From contig JBBQAM010000003.1 in the NCBI GenBank assembly GCA_038316335.1, positions 127,956 to 191,955 of the forward strand: DNA of 64,000 nucleotides, given 5' to 3'. Below the pieces are notes generated by a model. The model saw only the letters and a list, made by a program, of their open reading frames with translations, made no database searches and was not told the origin of the DNA. This DNA comes from JALHST01 sp038316335. GTDB lineage: Bacteria; Bacteroidota; Bacteroidia; Flavobacteriales; Flavobacteriaceae. This document shows, one piece after another, positions 43,984 to 53,846 of this stretch (positions within the stretch are counted from its first letter, which is position 1; every line of letters starts with the position of its first letter). Position numbers and translations under genes: made by a program.

Positions 43984-44287
43984 TACGGCCTTCCTACCCA
44001 AGGTAACCGACCATTTTGCCAAAACGCTGACAAACATTTATAGGGGTCCTCATTTCAAAAATTAGAAATTAAACACAAAAGCCCACGCTTCACCGCGGGT
44101 AGTAGGGTCGGTTTCGGCAAAGCCATCTTTTTGATCTTCCAAATGCTTCCATTTTTTTGAGATGCAAAGCACTGCGGGTTATAAAAAAAGCGGCTCGTTC
44201 CCGGCCGCCTTTTCAATCTCCAAAATAATAAAATCAAAACGACATCTCACTGCCTTTTTGCAGCTTTGTGACATCGCCTATACCAAA
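43984..44287. other. Intergenic region between convergent genes, holding the katG terminator
   Basis: 304 bases with no credible gene. An open frame on the minus strand (44055-44237) overlaps the terminator hairpin and has no coding features. The only supported element is the hairpin at 44186-44213. Confidence 0.6.
44186..44213 (-). terminator. katG terminator
   Basis: On the minus strand a GC-rich stem (AAGG-C-GGCC ... GGC-CGCTT, one bulged base) with a 9-base loop is followed by a run of seven T residues. It lies about 75 bases after the katG stop. Confidence 0.6.
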
Positions 44288-46540
44288 TTAGTCCAAATCG
44301 AAGCGGTCTAGATTCATCACCTTATCCCATACCTTCACAAAATCGTTTACGAACTTGTGTGATGCATCAGAACAGGCATATACTTCGGAAATGGCACGGA
44401 GTTCCGAGTTCGAACCGAAGATAAGGTCTACCCGTGTAGCGGTCCATTTCAAACTGCCTGTTTTTCGGTCACGCCCTTCGAAGACCTCTTCATCGGTATC
44501 GATTGCTTTCCATTCATTGCCCATATCCAACAGGTTAACAAAGAAATCGTTGGTCAAAGTTTCTGGTCTGCGGGTAAACACCCCATGATTCGACCCGTCG
44601 AAATTGGTATTAAGGGCGCGCATACCCCCAACCAAAACCGTCATCTCCGGAGCGGTAAGTGTCAGCAGTTGGGCTTTGTCTATCAGCTGTTCTTCGGTTC
44701 TTACCGAAGTTTTCGCTTTCAGGTAATTTCTGAAGCCATCTGCCATAGGCTCAAGAACTTCAAAACTCTCGGCATCGGTCATTTCCTGGGTGGCATCGGT
44801 ACGACCCGGAGTGAAGGGAACGGTAATCTCATGTCCGGCGTTCTTGGCCGCGCGTTCAACTGCGGCACAGCCTCCAAGTACGATCATATCCCCCAGGGAT
44901 ACCTTTTTATTTCCTTTTTGTGATTCATTGAAATTTCTCTGAGCCTGGGAAAGGACATCCAATACCTTGCCTAATACCAAGGGGTTATTCACCTTCCAAT
45001 GATTTTGGGGCTCGAGACGAACACGGGCCCCATTGGCCCCGCCCTTTTTATCAGATCCCCTGAATGTAGAGGCCGAAGCCCATGCGGTCCTAACCAATTC
45101 AGAAATGGAAAGGCCGGTATCCAGGATACTTTTTTTCAAAACTTCGATATCATTCTTATCGATAAGTTCATGATTTACGGTTGGTATTGGATCCTGCCAG
45201 ATCAAATCTTCATTGGGAACTTCCGGGCCTAGGTAGCGTGACTTTGGCCCCATGTCGCGATGGGTCAATTTGAACCAGGCTTTTTGATAGGCTTCCTTGA
45301 ATTCTTGAGGATTTTCAAGGAAATGTCTTGATATTTTCCCATATGCAGGGTCCATCCTTAGTGAAAGATCGGTCACCAACATAAATGGGGCATGTTTCTT
45401 GCTGGCGTCTTGTGCATCGGGCACCGTACCGGCCCCGGCACCATCTTTAGGCTGAAACTGCCACGCTCCTGCCGGACTCTTGGTCAGTTCCCATTCATAG
45501 CCGAAAAGGTTTTCAAGGTACTTATGGCTCCACTTGATTGGGGTATCTGTCCATGCGCCTTCCAAACCACTGGTAATCGCATCGGTGCCCTTTCCGGTTC
45601 CGAAGTTGTTTTTCCAACCGAGGTCCTGCATTTCGATGGAGGCACCTGCCGGTTCAGGCTCCAGATATTCGGCATCACTTGCCGCCCCATGAGTTTTCCC
45701 AAAAGTGTGGCCACCGGCGATCAAAGCGACCGTTTCATAGTCGTTCATGGCCATGCGGCCGAAGGTTTCCCGTATATCGTGGGCAGCGGCCACAGGATCC
45801 GGATTCTTATTAGGGCCTTCAGGATTCACATAAATCAAGCCCATATGGGCGGCGCCCATTTGTTTTTCCAATTCCCCTTTTTCGTTGTATCGTTCTTTAT
45901 TGCCCAACCATTCGGCTTCGGAACCCCAGTAAATATCTTCTTGGGGCTGCCAAATATCCTTGCGGCCCCCAGCAAACCCATACATTGGCAAGCCCATCGA
46001 TTCGTGAGCAACATTGCCTGCAAGAATGATCAGGTCGGCCCAAGAAAGTTTCTTCCCGTATTTTTGTTTTATCGGCCACAGTAAATGGCGCGCCTTGTCA
46101 AGGTTCGCATTGTCGGGCCAACTGTTCAGGGGGGCAAAGCGCTGTGAGCCGGTACCCCCACCGCCACGACCGTCGGCAATCCGGTAGGTGCCGGCACTAT
46201 GCCAGGCCATACGGATAAAGAATGGCCCATAGTGCCCGTAATCGGCCGGCCACCAGTCCTGGGAATCGGTCATCAACTCATTAAGGTCTCTTTTAACGGC
46301 CTTTAAGTCGAGGCTTTTGAATTCTTCGGTATAATCGAAATCATGGTCCATCGGGTCAACCAGTTCAGAATGTTGACGCAGAATATTAAGATTCAAGGAG
46401 TTGGGCCACCAGTCGCGGTTCGTGGTTCCGCCACCACCGACCTGCTTTAGGTCCCCATTAAGAAAAGGGCACTTGCCCTCTCCATTCATACTGTGCCCAC
46501 CGGCGGGGTCAATTGTTGATTGATGCTTGTTCGTATCCAT
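44288..46540 (-). CDS. katG: Catalase-peroxidase KatG
   Basis: Haem enzyme that destroys hydrogen peroxide. The 750-residue protein has the usual two-domain length. The distal triad R110, W113 and H114 lies in FIRMAWHSAGTYR, the Trp of the Met-Tyr-Trp crosslink is W113 with Tyr in MGLIYVNPEGP, and the proximal histidine is in AGGHTFGKTHGA. The second domain is intact but lacks haem ligands, as in the family. No OxyR or PerR box is obvious in the 290 bases upstream. It stands alone with its own terminator. Confidence 0.97.
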   Translation of the reverse strand: MDTNKHQSTIDPAGGHSMNGEGKCPFLNGDLKQVGGGGTTNRDWWPNSLNLNILRQHSELVDPMDHDFDYTEEFKSLDLKAVKRDLNELMTDSQDWWPADYGHYGPFFIRMAWHSAGTYRIADGRGGGGTGSQRFAPLNSWPDNANLDKARHLLWPIKQKYGKKLSWADLIILAGNVAHESMGLPMYGFAGGRKDIWQPQEDIYWGSEAEWLGNKERYNEKGELEKQMGAAHMGLIYVNPEGPNKNPDPVAAAHDIRETFGRMAMNDYETVALIAGGHTFGKTHGAASDAEYLEPEPAGASIEMQDLGWKNNFGTGKGTDAITSGLEGAWTDTPIKWSHKYLENLFGYEWELTKSPAGAWQFQPKDGAGAGTVPDAQDASKKHAPFMLVTDLSLRMDPAYGKISRHFLENPQEFKEAYQKAWFKLTHRDMGPKSRYLGPEVPNEDLIWQDPIPTVNHELIDKNDIEVLKKSILDTGLSISELVRTAWASASTFRGSDKKGGANGARVRLEPQNHWKVNNPLVLGKVLDVLSQAQRNFNESQKGNKKVSLGDMIVLGGCAAVERAAKNAGHEITVPFTPGRTDATQEMTDAESFEVLEPMADGFRNYLKAKTSVRTEEQLIDKAQLLTLTAPEMTVLVGGMRALNTNFDGSNHGVFTRRPETLTNDFFVNLLDMGNEWKAIDTDEEVFEGRDRKTGSLKWTATRVDLIFGSNSELRAISEVYACSDASHKFVNDFVKVWDKVMNLDRFDLD

Positions 46541-46832
46541 GATTTCTTAGGTTTTTAATTGCTATTCGTAGGATTGTAAATTTAACGAAATGTCTTTGTA
46601 TGAAGGGTACATTCCAATAGATATTCCCTATGGCCTATGTATATGAATTATACACCTTGCACCGAAAATATTTTTACACAGACCTCCAATCGATTTTTCG
46701 TCTTCAATACAAGCATCTAGACCGATGTCCAGATTTTCGAGAAATCTCTTAGAAAAGAATACCAGCACTTTTTGTGCACGGGTCTAGGTGCTAAAATTGA
46801 AGTGATTTAAATGCAAGCTAAGCCCAAGGGGG

Positions 46833-48521
46833 TCAATCACAGGTTTGGTCAATACAAGCTAGTGCAAATTGGTTGTCCTTCAATACAACTCCGGAAGTCT
46901 TCACTTGGTTCAAATCACACGAGCTATTGTTTTTCGCCTTGTTATGGGAAATGGTTGCCGCCGTGGCATTTTCCAAATAAATTCCCCCAACATTTTTAGA
47001 AATGTCATTATCCCGAATGATCCAATTCGGTGAAAATCCGGGTTCTGAATACGCTACAAGACCGCTTGAACACGTGCCTGAATTGTCGTTTATTTTACAT
47101 TTTGCAATTGTATAAATCGAGCTCGTGCCCGTAGATTGCAAGAGTATACTTCCCCAATTGTCAAGATCCCTGTTGTTATTGGCTTCACAATCCGCTATAA
47201 GGGCGGTCGCATTTTCCTCTCCGCCACCAAAATAAAAGATTCCAAAGAATCGATTGCTGTTCGCCTTGCATTTCAGAATGCTATTCGAACTTCCATTTCC
47301 AGAAGGGTTCCCAACCATAACAATTCCGCCACCATTATTATCACTTGAACTGCAATCAACAATCATACTGTTGGTGCCGAATAGGCCTATGCCTTCTGAA
47401 CCTAGGGTAAACTCCGAATTTGCTTTTTTATTCGATACCTTGCACTTGCCGATAAGCCCACGAGTTTCATTTTCCATTCGAATCCCAAAGCCAGCATAAT
47501 TTTGCACATCACAATCTACTATCTGATTATTAGCGCCTATAATTGGCCCCAAAAGATTGTTGTTTCCTTGAAAAATAATACCGTTGTAGGAGACATCCTT
47601 AATAGTACATCCGGAAATTACATTGCCATCGCGTGCGCCCGTAATTCGTAATGCAGCACCACCAAGGGCTGATCCCCCGTTTACCAAATTACAGTCTTTT
47701 ATCATATTATTTTTGGTGCCTAGATCTGAAGCGGTCTGGTACAGTTCTATATGGCCTTCGGTCGCCGGACCGCCAGTGATGGAATTAGATATAAAACTAT
47801 TGTTTGAACTATCAGACCCAAGGATGCCCCAACGCAATTTGCCATCCTTATCAGTGATGTCATTCTCCTTAATCAAACAATCGGTAGCCCCAATCATTAA
47901 GATAGAAACCCCACTGAAATTCGTTGTATTCAGCGATGGAGTAAAGGAATTCTTAAGGATTTGTGCCCCTGTACCTTGTGGAGGTATTACCAACAACACT
48001 TCTAAATCGAGTTTACTGATCACAACGTTGTCGGCGAGTAGGACTAAAAAGTTACCACTTACCGATGCCTTCCCTTCACCTTCGATTTTCAGCCCGGGGA
48101 CATCGACAAGAATAAAGTCTTCGCCAAAAACTTGGTCACCTTTGATAGTTATCTTGCCGTTGGGTTCTGAATTATCAATGGCTTCCTGCAACGTGGGATA
48201 ATCTTGCGGGACCTTTAGTTCTCTCTTTTTCGGTTTGCCCTTTGAAGCACTTAACTGGTCTAGCCTGAATTGCGCTCTGTCAAGTATCACTTCATCAAGA
48301 TGGAGTTTCGCTAGTGAAAATCGCTCATCGGTATCTGTTCCGTTTTTTTGCAAATTAGCAGTAAGGTCTAAGGCCCTCACCAAATAACCATCCAAATAAT
48401 TCTTGCTTGGTCTTAACTGTTGAACCTGCGGCTGCGTGCTTTCCTGCGTTGTTGTCTCATGGTCGCATCCTGCGAAAAGCAGAACGAATAGTAAGGGCCA
48501 TAGGCGTTTTTTAATCATCAT
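46833..48521 (-). CDS. Lipoprotein with right-handed parallel beta-helix
   Basis: A 562-residue predicted surface lipoprotein: signal MMIKKRLWPLLFVLLFAGC with Cys19 or 20, then a charged region (30-120), and from VPQDYPTLQEAIDNS (about 128) a repetitive beta-helix with many short N-N-G, D-N and I-x-x-C repeats, the NosD/pectate-lyase-like PbH1 pattern. Such folds bind or cut polysaccharide. No catalytic motif stands out. The start was taken at the double ATG 48521/48518, because the frame upstream has no signal sequence. It diverges from a lipocalin-like gene. Confidence 0.82.
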   Translation of the reverse strand: MMIKKRLWPLLFVLLFAGCDHETTTQESTQPQVQQLRPSKNYLDGYLVRALDLTANLQKNGTDTDERFSLAKLHLDEVILDRAQFRLDQLSASKGKPKKRELKVPQDYPTLQEAIDNSEPNGKITIKGDQVFGEDFILVDVPGLKIEGEGKASVSGNFLVLLADNVVISKLDLEVLLVIPPQGTGAQILKNSFTPSLNTTNFSGVSILMIGATDCLIKENDITDKDGKLRWGILGSDSSNNSFISNSITGGPATEGHIELYQTASDLGTKNNMIKDCNLVNGGSALGGAALRITGARDGNVISGCTIKDVSYNGIIFQGNNNLLGPIIGANNQIVDCDVQNYAGFGIRMENETRGLIGKCKVSNKKANSEFTLGSEGIGLFGTNSMIVDCSSSDNNGGGIVMVGNPSGNGSSNSILKCKANSNRFFGIFYFGGGEENATALIADCEANNNRDLDNWGSILLQSTGTSSIYTIAKCKINDNSGTCSSGLVAYSEPGFSPNWIIRDNDISKNVGGIYLENATAATISHNKAKNNSSCDLNQVKTSGVVLKDNQFALACIDQTCD

Positions 48522-48855
48522 AGGTTTTATGATTGGCATTAAAAGTGGCTGCCGATCGTTCTTAAAAATGATTACATGGCAACGTCCTAAGGTACACAAA
48601 GAATGGAGGAGATTTATATTCTTATCCGAAATATCGGCGTAATACTGTATTCTCCGTTTAAAGTCCTTAGCCACTTTTTCTTTTCCTCAACCATCAAATG
48701 AGGTACCTGCTTAGGAAATAGGTGATAAAAAAATGGGCTATATTAGCAATGCGTACATGCATTATTGGATCAACAACGATGCCCGTAGCCTCGTTTTACT
48801 GAATGCCCCTTTGGCCGCTTACTGTTCATTGTTATTTTTAAACAAACCATTGCAT

Positions 48856-49263
48856 GTGAAAAAGTTTATCGTGATTCTTTTGTTACTGGTAAGCTGCACT
48901 TCTGAGGAAGAAACCCCAGTTGAAGTCAGCCTACTTGGAAAATGGTACTATGATTACCTCGAGGTGAATGGGGAAAGGACCCCCATCGTGCAGCAGGATT
49001 ATGGTTGCGATGTCGATAAGCAGGATTACATTGAGTTTACCCCGGGAGGCGGACTAATCCTATATTTTTATCAGGACTGCATTGACGGCTATCGCTATGA
49101 CACCTACACTTTAGAATCAAACCAGATTACCTTTGTTTCAGATTTTAACACCACTGTTTCTGAAATTAAGGAGCTCACCGTAAACTCCCTTATTTTGGAA
49201 GCGACGGTCGATCGTTATCTAGATGGTACCTTGGATTTGGTCGTCAATCGTTTTACCCGTTAG
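48856..49263 (+). CDS. Lipocalin-like lipoprotein (GTG start)
   Basis: A 135-residue protein with a lipoprotein signal (VKKFIVILLLLVSC, Cys14) followed by EVSLLGKWYYDYLEVNGE, the first strand of the small lipocalin-like/META-like barrels common in Flavobacteriia. The mature barrel is about 110 residues with two cysteines that may pair (QDYGCDV and YQDCIDG). The ATG at 48733 would put the signal 41 residues in, so the GTG at 48856 is preferred. Ligand unknown. Confidence 0.65.
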   Translation: MKKFIVILLLLVSCTSEEETPVEVSLLGKWYYDYLEVNGERTPIVQQDYGCDVDKQDYIEFTPGGGLILYFYQDCIDGYRYDTYTLESNQITFVSDFNTTVSEIKELTVNSLILEATVDRYLDGTLDLVVNRFTR

Positions 49264-49351
49264 GGCGGCGCATTACAGCGCAAGGGTACAAAACGTGCAT
49301 GGAAATAACAGGGGGTGCATTCATATAGCTATAAGAATAACATTGTAACGT

Positions 49352-50506
49352 ATGGTGGACTGGCATTATGATGTAATCGTAATCGGGGTCGGTTCCATGG
49401 GGGCCGCTACCTGCTATGCCCTGGCCGAAAGGGGCGCCAAGGTGTTGGGCCTGGAACAATTTTCCATCGCTCATGAAAACGGATCACATGCGGGGCGCAC
49501 ACGTATGGTGCGCAAGGCCTATTTTGAACATCCCGATTATGTGCCACTCCTGCACAAAGCCTATGATCTATGGGCCGAACTCGAAAAAAAGACGGGGCAA
49601 ACCCTCTTTCATAAGACTGGCTTGTTGTACCTCGGACCTAAAAAGGATGAACTTTTGGAAGGGGTAAAATTCTCCGCAAATAAATACGGCATCCCTCTTA
49701 CCCATTTGACTAAAAAGGAATGTTCGGACCGCTACCCCGCTTTTAAGATCCCTAATGATTATGAAGCGCTCTTCGAAGCCGATGCCGGCTATGTGGTGCC
49801 TGAACAGGTGGTTAAGATCTACGCCGAATTGGCAAAAAAAGCAGGTGCCACCCTTCTTGAAAACACAAAGGTTGAAACATGGACAGCAATGACTTCTGGC
49901 GTAAGGGTCAGTACGAATACCGATACCTTTATGGCAAAAAAACTGATCTTCACAGCCGGTGCCTTTACGCCGGGGCTTTTGCCCAATCTGCCCTATAACT
50001 TGGTCCCGCGCCGGCAGATTACCTGCTGGTTCGCCCCAAAAAAACAAGCGCTTTGTACCCGCCAAAAATTTCCTTGCTTTTTATACGTTGCATCCGATTC
50101 GCAGGGTGCCTTTTACGGTTTTCCCTTGGTGGCCATGGGCGATCCCGGCACTCCTTTGGGTATAAAGGTCGGGTACCATGAACCAGGGGAAGAAATCGAC
50201 CCCTATACCCTCCATGATTATGAGAAAGCAGCCGCATCACAACTGATTACCGACTTTATGCTCCGTTATCTCCCAGATGCGTATGAATCGCTCCTAGACA
50301 CCAAAGGTTGCCTATATACCTATAGTGATGATGGTCATTTTATATTGGAAAACTCCAAAAGCTACCCCAATATCGTTTTGGCCGGGGGCTTTAGTGGCCA
50401 TGGCTTTAAGTTTGTACCCCTGATCGGCGAAATTCTGGCGGATCTTAGTTTGACCGGCACCACTGAACACCCGATTGGGTTTTTAAGTTCGGAACGGTTT
50501 GGGTGA
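49352..50506 (+). CDS. solA: N-methyl-L-tryptophan oxidase/monomeric sarcosine oxidase family flavoenzyme
   Basis: Oxidatively demethylates N-methyl amino acids, giving formaldehyde and H2O2. The 384-residue protein has the FAD motif VIGVGSMGAATCYALAERG (about 10-28), the NGSHAGRTRMVRKAYFE arginine-rich motif that is the solA/MTOX signature, and a cysteine in TKGCLYTYSDDGHF where FAD is covalently bound. Length matches the family. The symbol follows family resemblance; sarcosine or another methylamine is equally possible. It stands alone. Confidence 0.85.
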   Translation: MVDWHYDVIVIGVGSMGAATCYALAERGAKVLGLEQFSIAHENGSHAGRTRMVRKAYFEHPDYVPLLHKAYDLWAELEKKTGQTLFHKTGLLYLGPKKDELLEGVKFSANKYGIPLTHLTKKECSDRYPAFKIPNDYEALFEADAGYVVPEQVVKIYAELAKKAGATLLENTKVETWTAMTSGVRVSTNTDTFMAKKLIFTAGAFTPGLLPNLPYNLVPRRQITCWFAPKKQALCTRQKFPCFLYVASDSQGAFYGFPLVAMGDPGTPLGIKVGYHEPGEEIDPYTLHDYEKAAASQLITDFMLRYLPDAYESLLDTKGCLYTYSDDGHFILENSKSYPNIVLAGGFSGHGFKFVPLIGEILADLSLTGTTEHPIGFLSSERFG

Positions 50507-50688
50507 AAAGAGTACACCTTGGCACGACATGATAGTAGGCAAAAAAGGCGATTTGAATGGTTTTTCGACTTAAAGGAATATTGCAAATTTCATTTAACTT
50601 ATGGGAAGCTTGGGGTTATTGCCGATAACTTGCGAAATTAGTTGGTAACGTTAAATCAATGTTTTTGAATCCATTGAAATAGAAAAAG

Positions 50689-51276
50689 ATGAATGTAGCT
50701 ATTTTGCTTTTTGAAGAATTTGAAACTTTGGATGTTTTTGGTCCGGTTGAAATTCTAGGTCGTCTTAAGAACGATTATACGATCAAGTTCTATTCATTAT
50801 TAGGTGGCGAAATATCTAATAATCATGGAGTTGCAATTTTCACCAAAAATTTGGATGAAATTAAAGACGGAGTTGATATTTTTCTAATCCCAGGGGGCTA
50901 TGGTACTCGTAAAGAAGTTGAAAATGTATCCCTTATAAAAGCGATCAAAGAAATTTCTGAATCAAGTAATTATGTACTAACTGTTTGCACGGGTACGGCG
51001 TTATTGGCAAGGACCGGATTGCTGGATTTTAAAAATGCCACAACGAATAAAATGGCATTTGATTGGGTTATAACCAATGGTAAAAATGTAAATTGGATTC
51101 GAAAGGCCAGATGGGTAGTTGACGGAAAATTTTATACCTCTTCTGGAGTAAGTGCTGGGATGGATATGACCTTAGACTTTTTGAAAGACGTACACGACAT
51201 TGATACTGCAAGACAAGTAGGGAAACAAATCGAGTATACATGGACAGAAGATAGTAAAAATGACCCTTTCTGTTAA
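50689..51276 (+). CDS. DJ-1/PfpI family protein
   Basis: A 195-residue protein of the GATase1-like DJ-1/PfpI fold, similar to isonitrile hydratase and the amidase part of AraC-type regulators. The catalytic cysteine is C100 in LTVCTGTALLARTG with D15 in FETLDVFGP as partner. There is no AraC DNA-binding domain. Third-position base use is clearly more A/T-rich than in the flanking solA and GH127 genes, suggesting a different origin. It stands alone; its substrate is unknown. Confidence 0.85.
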   Translation: MNVAILLFEEFETLDVFGPVEILGRLKNDYTIKFYSLLGGEISNNHGVAIFTKNLDEIKDGVDIFLIPGGYGTRKEVENVSLIKAIKEISESSNYVLTVCTGTALLARTGLLDFKNATTNKMAFDWVITNGKNVNWIRKARWVVDGKFYTSSGVSAGMDMTLDFLKDVHDIDTARQVGKQIEYTWTEDSKNDPFC

Positions 51277-51427
51277 ATTAGAAAAATTAAAGCAATCAAA
51301 ACCTAAACCGTCTTTAAATACAGATTAGGGTAACTCATATTTTGAATCATTTCACTATCCTCCCTATCTCCTGCTCACCTTCTTCTCAAAATTTTTGCAC
51401 AACCTAATCCTAGGTGTATTCAATGCG

Positions 51428-53641
51428 CTACTGCCCCGTCGCAAGCACCGGAAAGGCGCTAATACGTAAACGGGCTGCCCCCATGGGAATGAGTTCCACG
51501 GTTTCCTCGATTTCGTCAGACAGAACGGGACTTTCCATAAGTTCGCCCACGAGACCATATTGGTCGATTTGCCATGCCGGGATTTTTTTGGCCTGGACTG
51601 TTAAAACAATGGGCGCTGCATCGGGAGTAAAGGGAAAATCGTCGGCAGGCCAGCTTTTTTTATGAATTGTAAAGCTAGTCGCAGGATCTTGGTGTAAGAT
51701 CAGGCCGTAGTTCCAAGCCGTGGTCGGGTGGATCTCATAGGAGGGCCATTCGGCTACATCGGCATCTTTCTGCCATTTAGAATCGTGTTGTACGTTTTCC
51801 TCAGTGCTCGTTTTTATATAGTCCTCGCCGATCTTCAACGAGAATGTCAAGGGCCCATAGTCGACACTGACACTATGTTTGTTGGCAGCCCAGGTACGCG
51901 TACTGATTTGCATGGGCAGCTGCAATTTGATTTTGTCTCCGTTGTGCCATTCCTGTTCGATCCTTACATACTTCCCGGCCTGGGGCTGTATTGCCATAGT
52001 TTGCCCGTTTACAATAATGTTGGCATTGTTCGCCCAGCCGGGAATGCGAAAATACAGCGGAAAGCTCCCCGGAGATTCCAACCCGATCTCGAAATTCAAA
52101 GTATCCTCAAAGGGATAGTGGGTGGTGGTGGTAATTGTTACTTCCGACCCAATACCCACTTGAGCGGTCACCGTATTGGCCGCATACAAAACAGCCGCCA
52201 AGCCATTATCGGGCGTGGCCATCCAAAGGTTTTCGACAAAATAGGGCCAGCCCTGGGCGTGATTATGCTGGCAACAACGCGAGCTGAAAGGATTCATCAT
52301 CAGGTAGGGTCCTGGGTTATCGATCCCCGGACTGTGGTTTTTATTGTCATTGAGTACCATATTCGGGCTTGTAATATACCGAAGACTCTTAAAATCAGGC
52401 GCCACGGCCGCTGGGTAGGTATTAAAGGCAACCTCCTCGGCATGGTCTGCCCAAAAGATATCGCCGGTAATCCGCATTAGATGTTCATCTGAGTTCATCT
52501 GTTCGACCATACCACAGGTCTCAACTCCTTGCCGAGGATCGGCATAGCCGGGACGGCTGTTCTCGTCGGACCCAAACATACCCCCTGGTACTTGCCCGAA
52601 ATGCGCTCGTATAATATTAAAATCATCATAGGTTGCCTGCAGGTCTTTTTTATCCCCACTGAGCACATAGTACTGGGCGGGCTCCCGGAACCCTTGGGCC
52701 ACGTTTACGTTATGCCAATCGATCAAATCGCCATACCAGCTCGGCCACGCCATACCTTCCCTTATTTCCTTATGGTTTCCGATGTCCTCCAAGGCATTGC
52801 CACGCTTGCCCCAGGGCGCTGTATTGCGGTGCACTTTTTCGGCCAGTTCCAGCAGCCAAGGTTCGCCTGTCTGGTTGTACAGCCACAATACGCTATGCAG
52901 GTTGTCGCCGCCACGGATGCGCTGCCAATACTGCACTTCCGACAAAAAATCCTCATCAGGCACGTTTAATTGGTATTTGAAATACTTGCTCATGAGGGCT
53001 ATCACCCGCTTATCTCCCGTATATTCATAGTACGATTGCAAGCAGTACAGCATTATCATGTTCGGCCAGTAATCCCGTTTTTTGAGTTTTTCCGCGAGAC
53101 GTGCTTCCGTTTTGTTTTCATCCGAGGTATAGCTTTCCCAAGCAAGGGAAGGCCCGAAAAATCCGTCTGCCTGTTGGCTGTTAAGAGCGCCTTCGATCCA
53201 GATTCTGGCCTCTTTGATCATTGATGTATCCTTCAAAATATAGCCGATATTGGCATAGCCTTTAAGCCAATAGGGCACTTCTTCCCAGCCCCATTCACCT
53301 TGACCCTTGGGGCTGAGCCAAGCATTGTTGTCTTTTTGGAGCCAGGCACTGATCTTTCCTAGATTCCCGGTGAGTCCGTTTTTTTGGCGTACTAGATACT
53401 CCTTTAACCATCCATCGGGCCTCACGGCGCCTACTGGCAATTTAATCAGGACGCTCGGTTTCAACGGCACCCGATTACTTACATAATAGGCATTGACAGT
53501 CGAAGTATCGGGCAGATCAACGACTTTAATGTTCATGGTTTGGTCATCTTGTTTTCCACAAGCCAACACCAAAAGACATAGGATTCCCAAGGCCCATTTT
53601 ACGAGGGTTGTTTTTGAGGAGGGTTCTATTGTTAATTTCAT
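51428..53641 (-). CDS. GH127 beta-L-arabinofuranosidase-like lipoprotein (first copy)
   Basis: A 737-residue protein of the DUF1680/GH127 family that cuts beta-L-arabinofuranosides, with an (alpha/alpha)6 barrel. The zinc and nucleophile residues are present: Glu and Cys in VETCGMVEQM and the Cys pair in SSRCCQHNHA. A lipoprotein signal ends at LVLAC (Cys28). It lies downstream of the second GH127 gene; the gap holds heptad repeats and a hairpin, and array B reaches to within about 14 bases of its ATG. Together with GH43 it suggests arabinose-containing polysaccharide breakdown. Confidence 0.9.
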   Translation of the reverse strand: MKLTIEPSSKTTLVKWALGILCLLVLACGKQDDQTMNIKVVDLPDTSTVNAYYVSNRVPLKPSVLIKLPVGAVRPDGWLKEYLVRQKNGLTGNLGKISAWLQKDNNAWLSPKGQGEWGWEEVPYWLKGYANIGYILKDTSMIKEARIWIEGALNSQQADGFFGPSLAWESYTSDENKTEARLAEKLKKRDYWPNMIMLYCLQSYYEYTGDKRVIALMSKYFKYQLNVPDEDFLSEVQYWQRIRGGDNLHSVLWLYNQTGEPWLLELAEKVHRNTAPWGKRGNALEDIGNHKEIREGMAWPSWYGDLIDWHNVNVAQGFREPAQYYVLSGDKKDLQATYDDFNIIRAHFGQVPGGMFGSDENSRPGYADPRQGVETCGMVEQMNSDEHLMRITGDIFWADHAEEVAFNTYPAAVAPDFKSLRYITSPNMVLNDNKNHSPGIDNPGPYLMMNPFSSRCCQHNHAQGWPYFVENLWMATPDNGLAAVLYAANTVTAQVGIGSEVTITTTTHYPFEDTLNFEIGLESPGSFPLYFRIPGWANNANIIVNGQTMAIQPQAGKYVRIEQEWHNGDKIKLQLPMQISTRTWAANKHSVSVDYGPLTFSLKIGEDYIKTSTEENVQHDSKWQKDADVAEWPSYEIHPTTAWNYGLILHQDPATSFTIHKKSWPADDFPFTPDAAPIVLTVQAKKIPAWQIDQYGLVGELMESPVLSDEIEETVELIPMGAARLRISAFPVLATGQ

Positions 53642-53654
53642 TTTACGGGTTATT

Positions 53655-53696
53655 GGATTACTGCTTACTGTTTACTGCTTACTGTTTACTGCCTAA
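53655..53696. repeat. Heptad repeat array B
   Basis: Six 7-base units on the plus strand: GGATTAC, TGCTTAC, TGTTTAC, TGCTTAC, TGTTTAC, TGCCTAA (53655-53696). The unit matches array A at 53763-53846 in sequence and direction. It ends about 14 bases upstream of the GH127 start at 53641. Confidence 0.85.
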
Positions 53697-53701
53697 GGCC
53701 A

Positions 53702-53719
53702 TCCCGATAACTATCGGGA
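53702..53719. repeat. Perfect hairpin TCCCGATA-AC-TATCGGGA
   Basis: An 8-bp perfect stem with a 2-base loop between heptad arrays A and B. It has no T-run on either side, so it is not a standard terminator. Short GC-anchored palindromes of this sort may be REP-like sequences, here embedded in the tandem repeat region. Confidence 0.7.
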
Positions 53720-53762
53720 CCAAATCCCTACTTTTTATTCTTTGAAGCCCTGTGCCTAGGAG

Positions 53763-53846
53763 GATTAATTGTTCATTGATAATTGTTTATTGTTCATTGT
53801 CCACTAATTACTGCTTTCTGCTTACTGTTTACTGATTACTGATTAC
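53763..53846. repeat. Heptad repeat array A, reaching into the upstream GH127 gene
   Basis: Twelve consecutive 7-base units on the plus strand in strict register: GATTAAT, TGTTCAT, TGATAAT, TGTTTAT, TGTTCAT, TGTCCAC, TAATTAC, TGCTTTC, TGCTTAC, TGTTTAC, TGATTAC, TGATTAC. The last units encode the final residues (VISNQ) and the stop codon (53829-53831) of the GH127 gene on the minus strand. Confidence 0.88.

Noticed and set aside
44055..44237. 60-residue frame downstream of katG
   Set aside because: Overlaps the terminator hairpin and has no coding features.
45392..46084. 230-residue open frame antisense to katG
   Set aside because: katG is certain on the other strand; long antisense frames are expected in such coding sequence and the translation has no family features.
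51728..52480. 250-residue open frame antisense to GH127
   Set aside because: Lies fully inside a confident GH127 gene and is Pro/Arg/His-rich, as shadow frames are.
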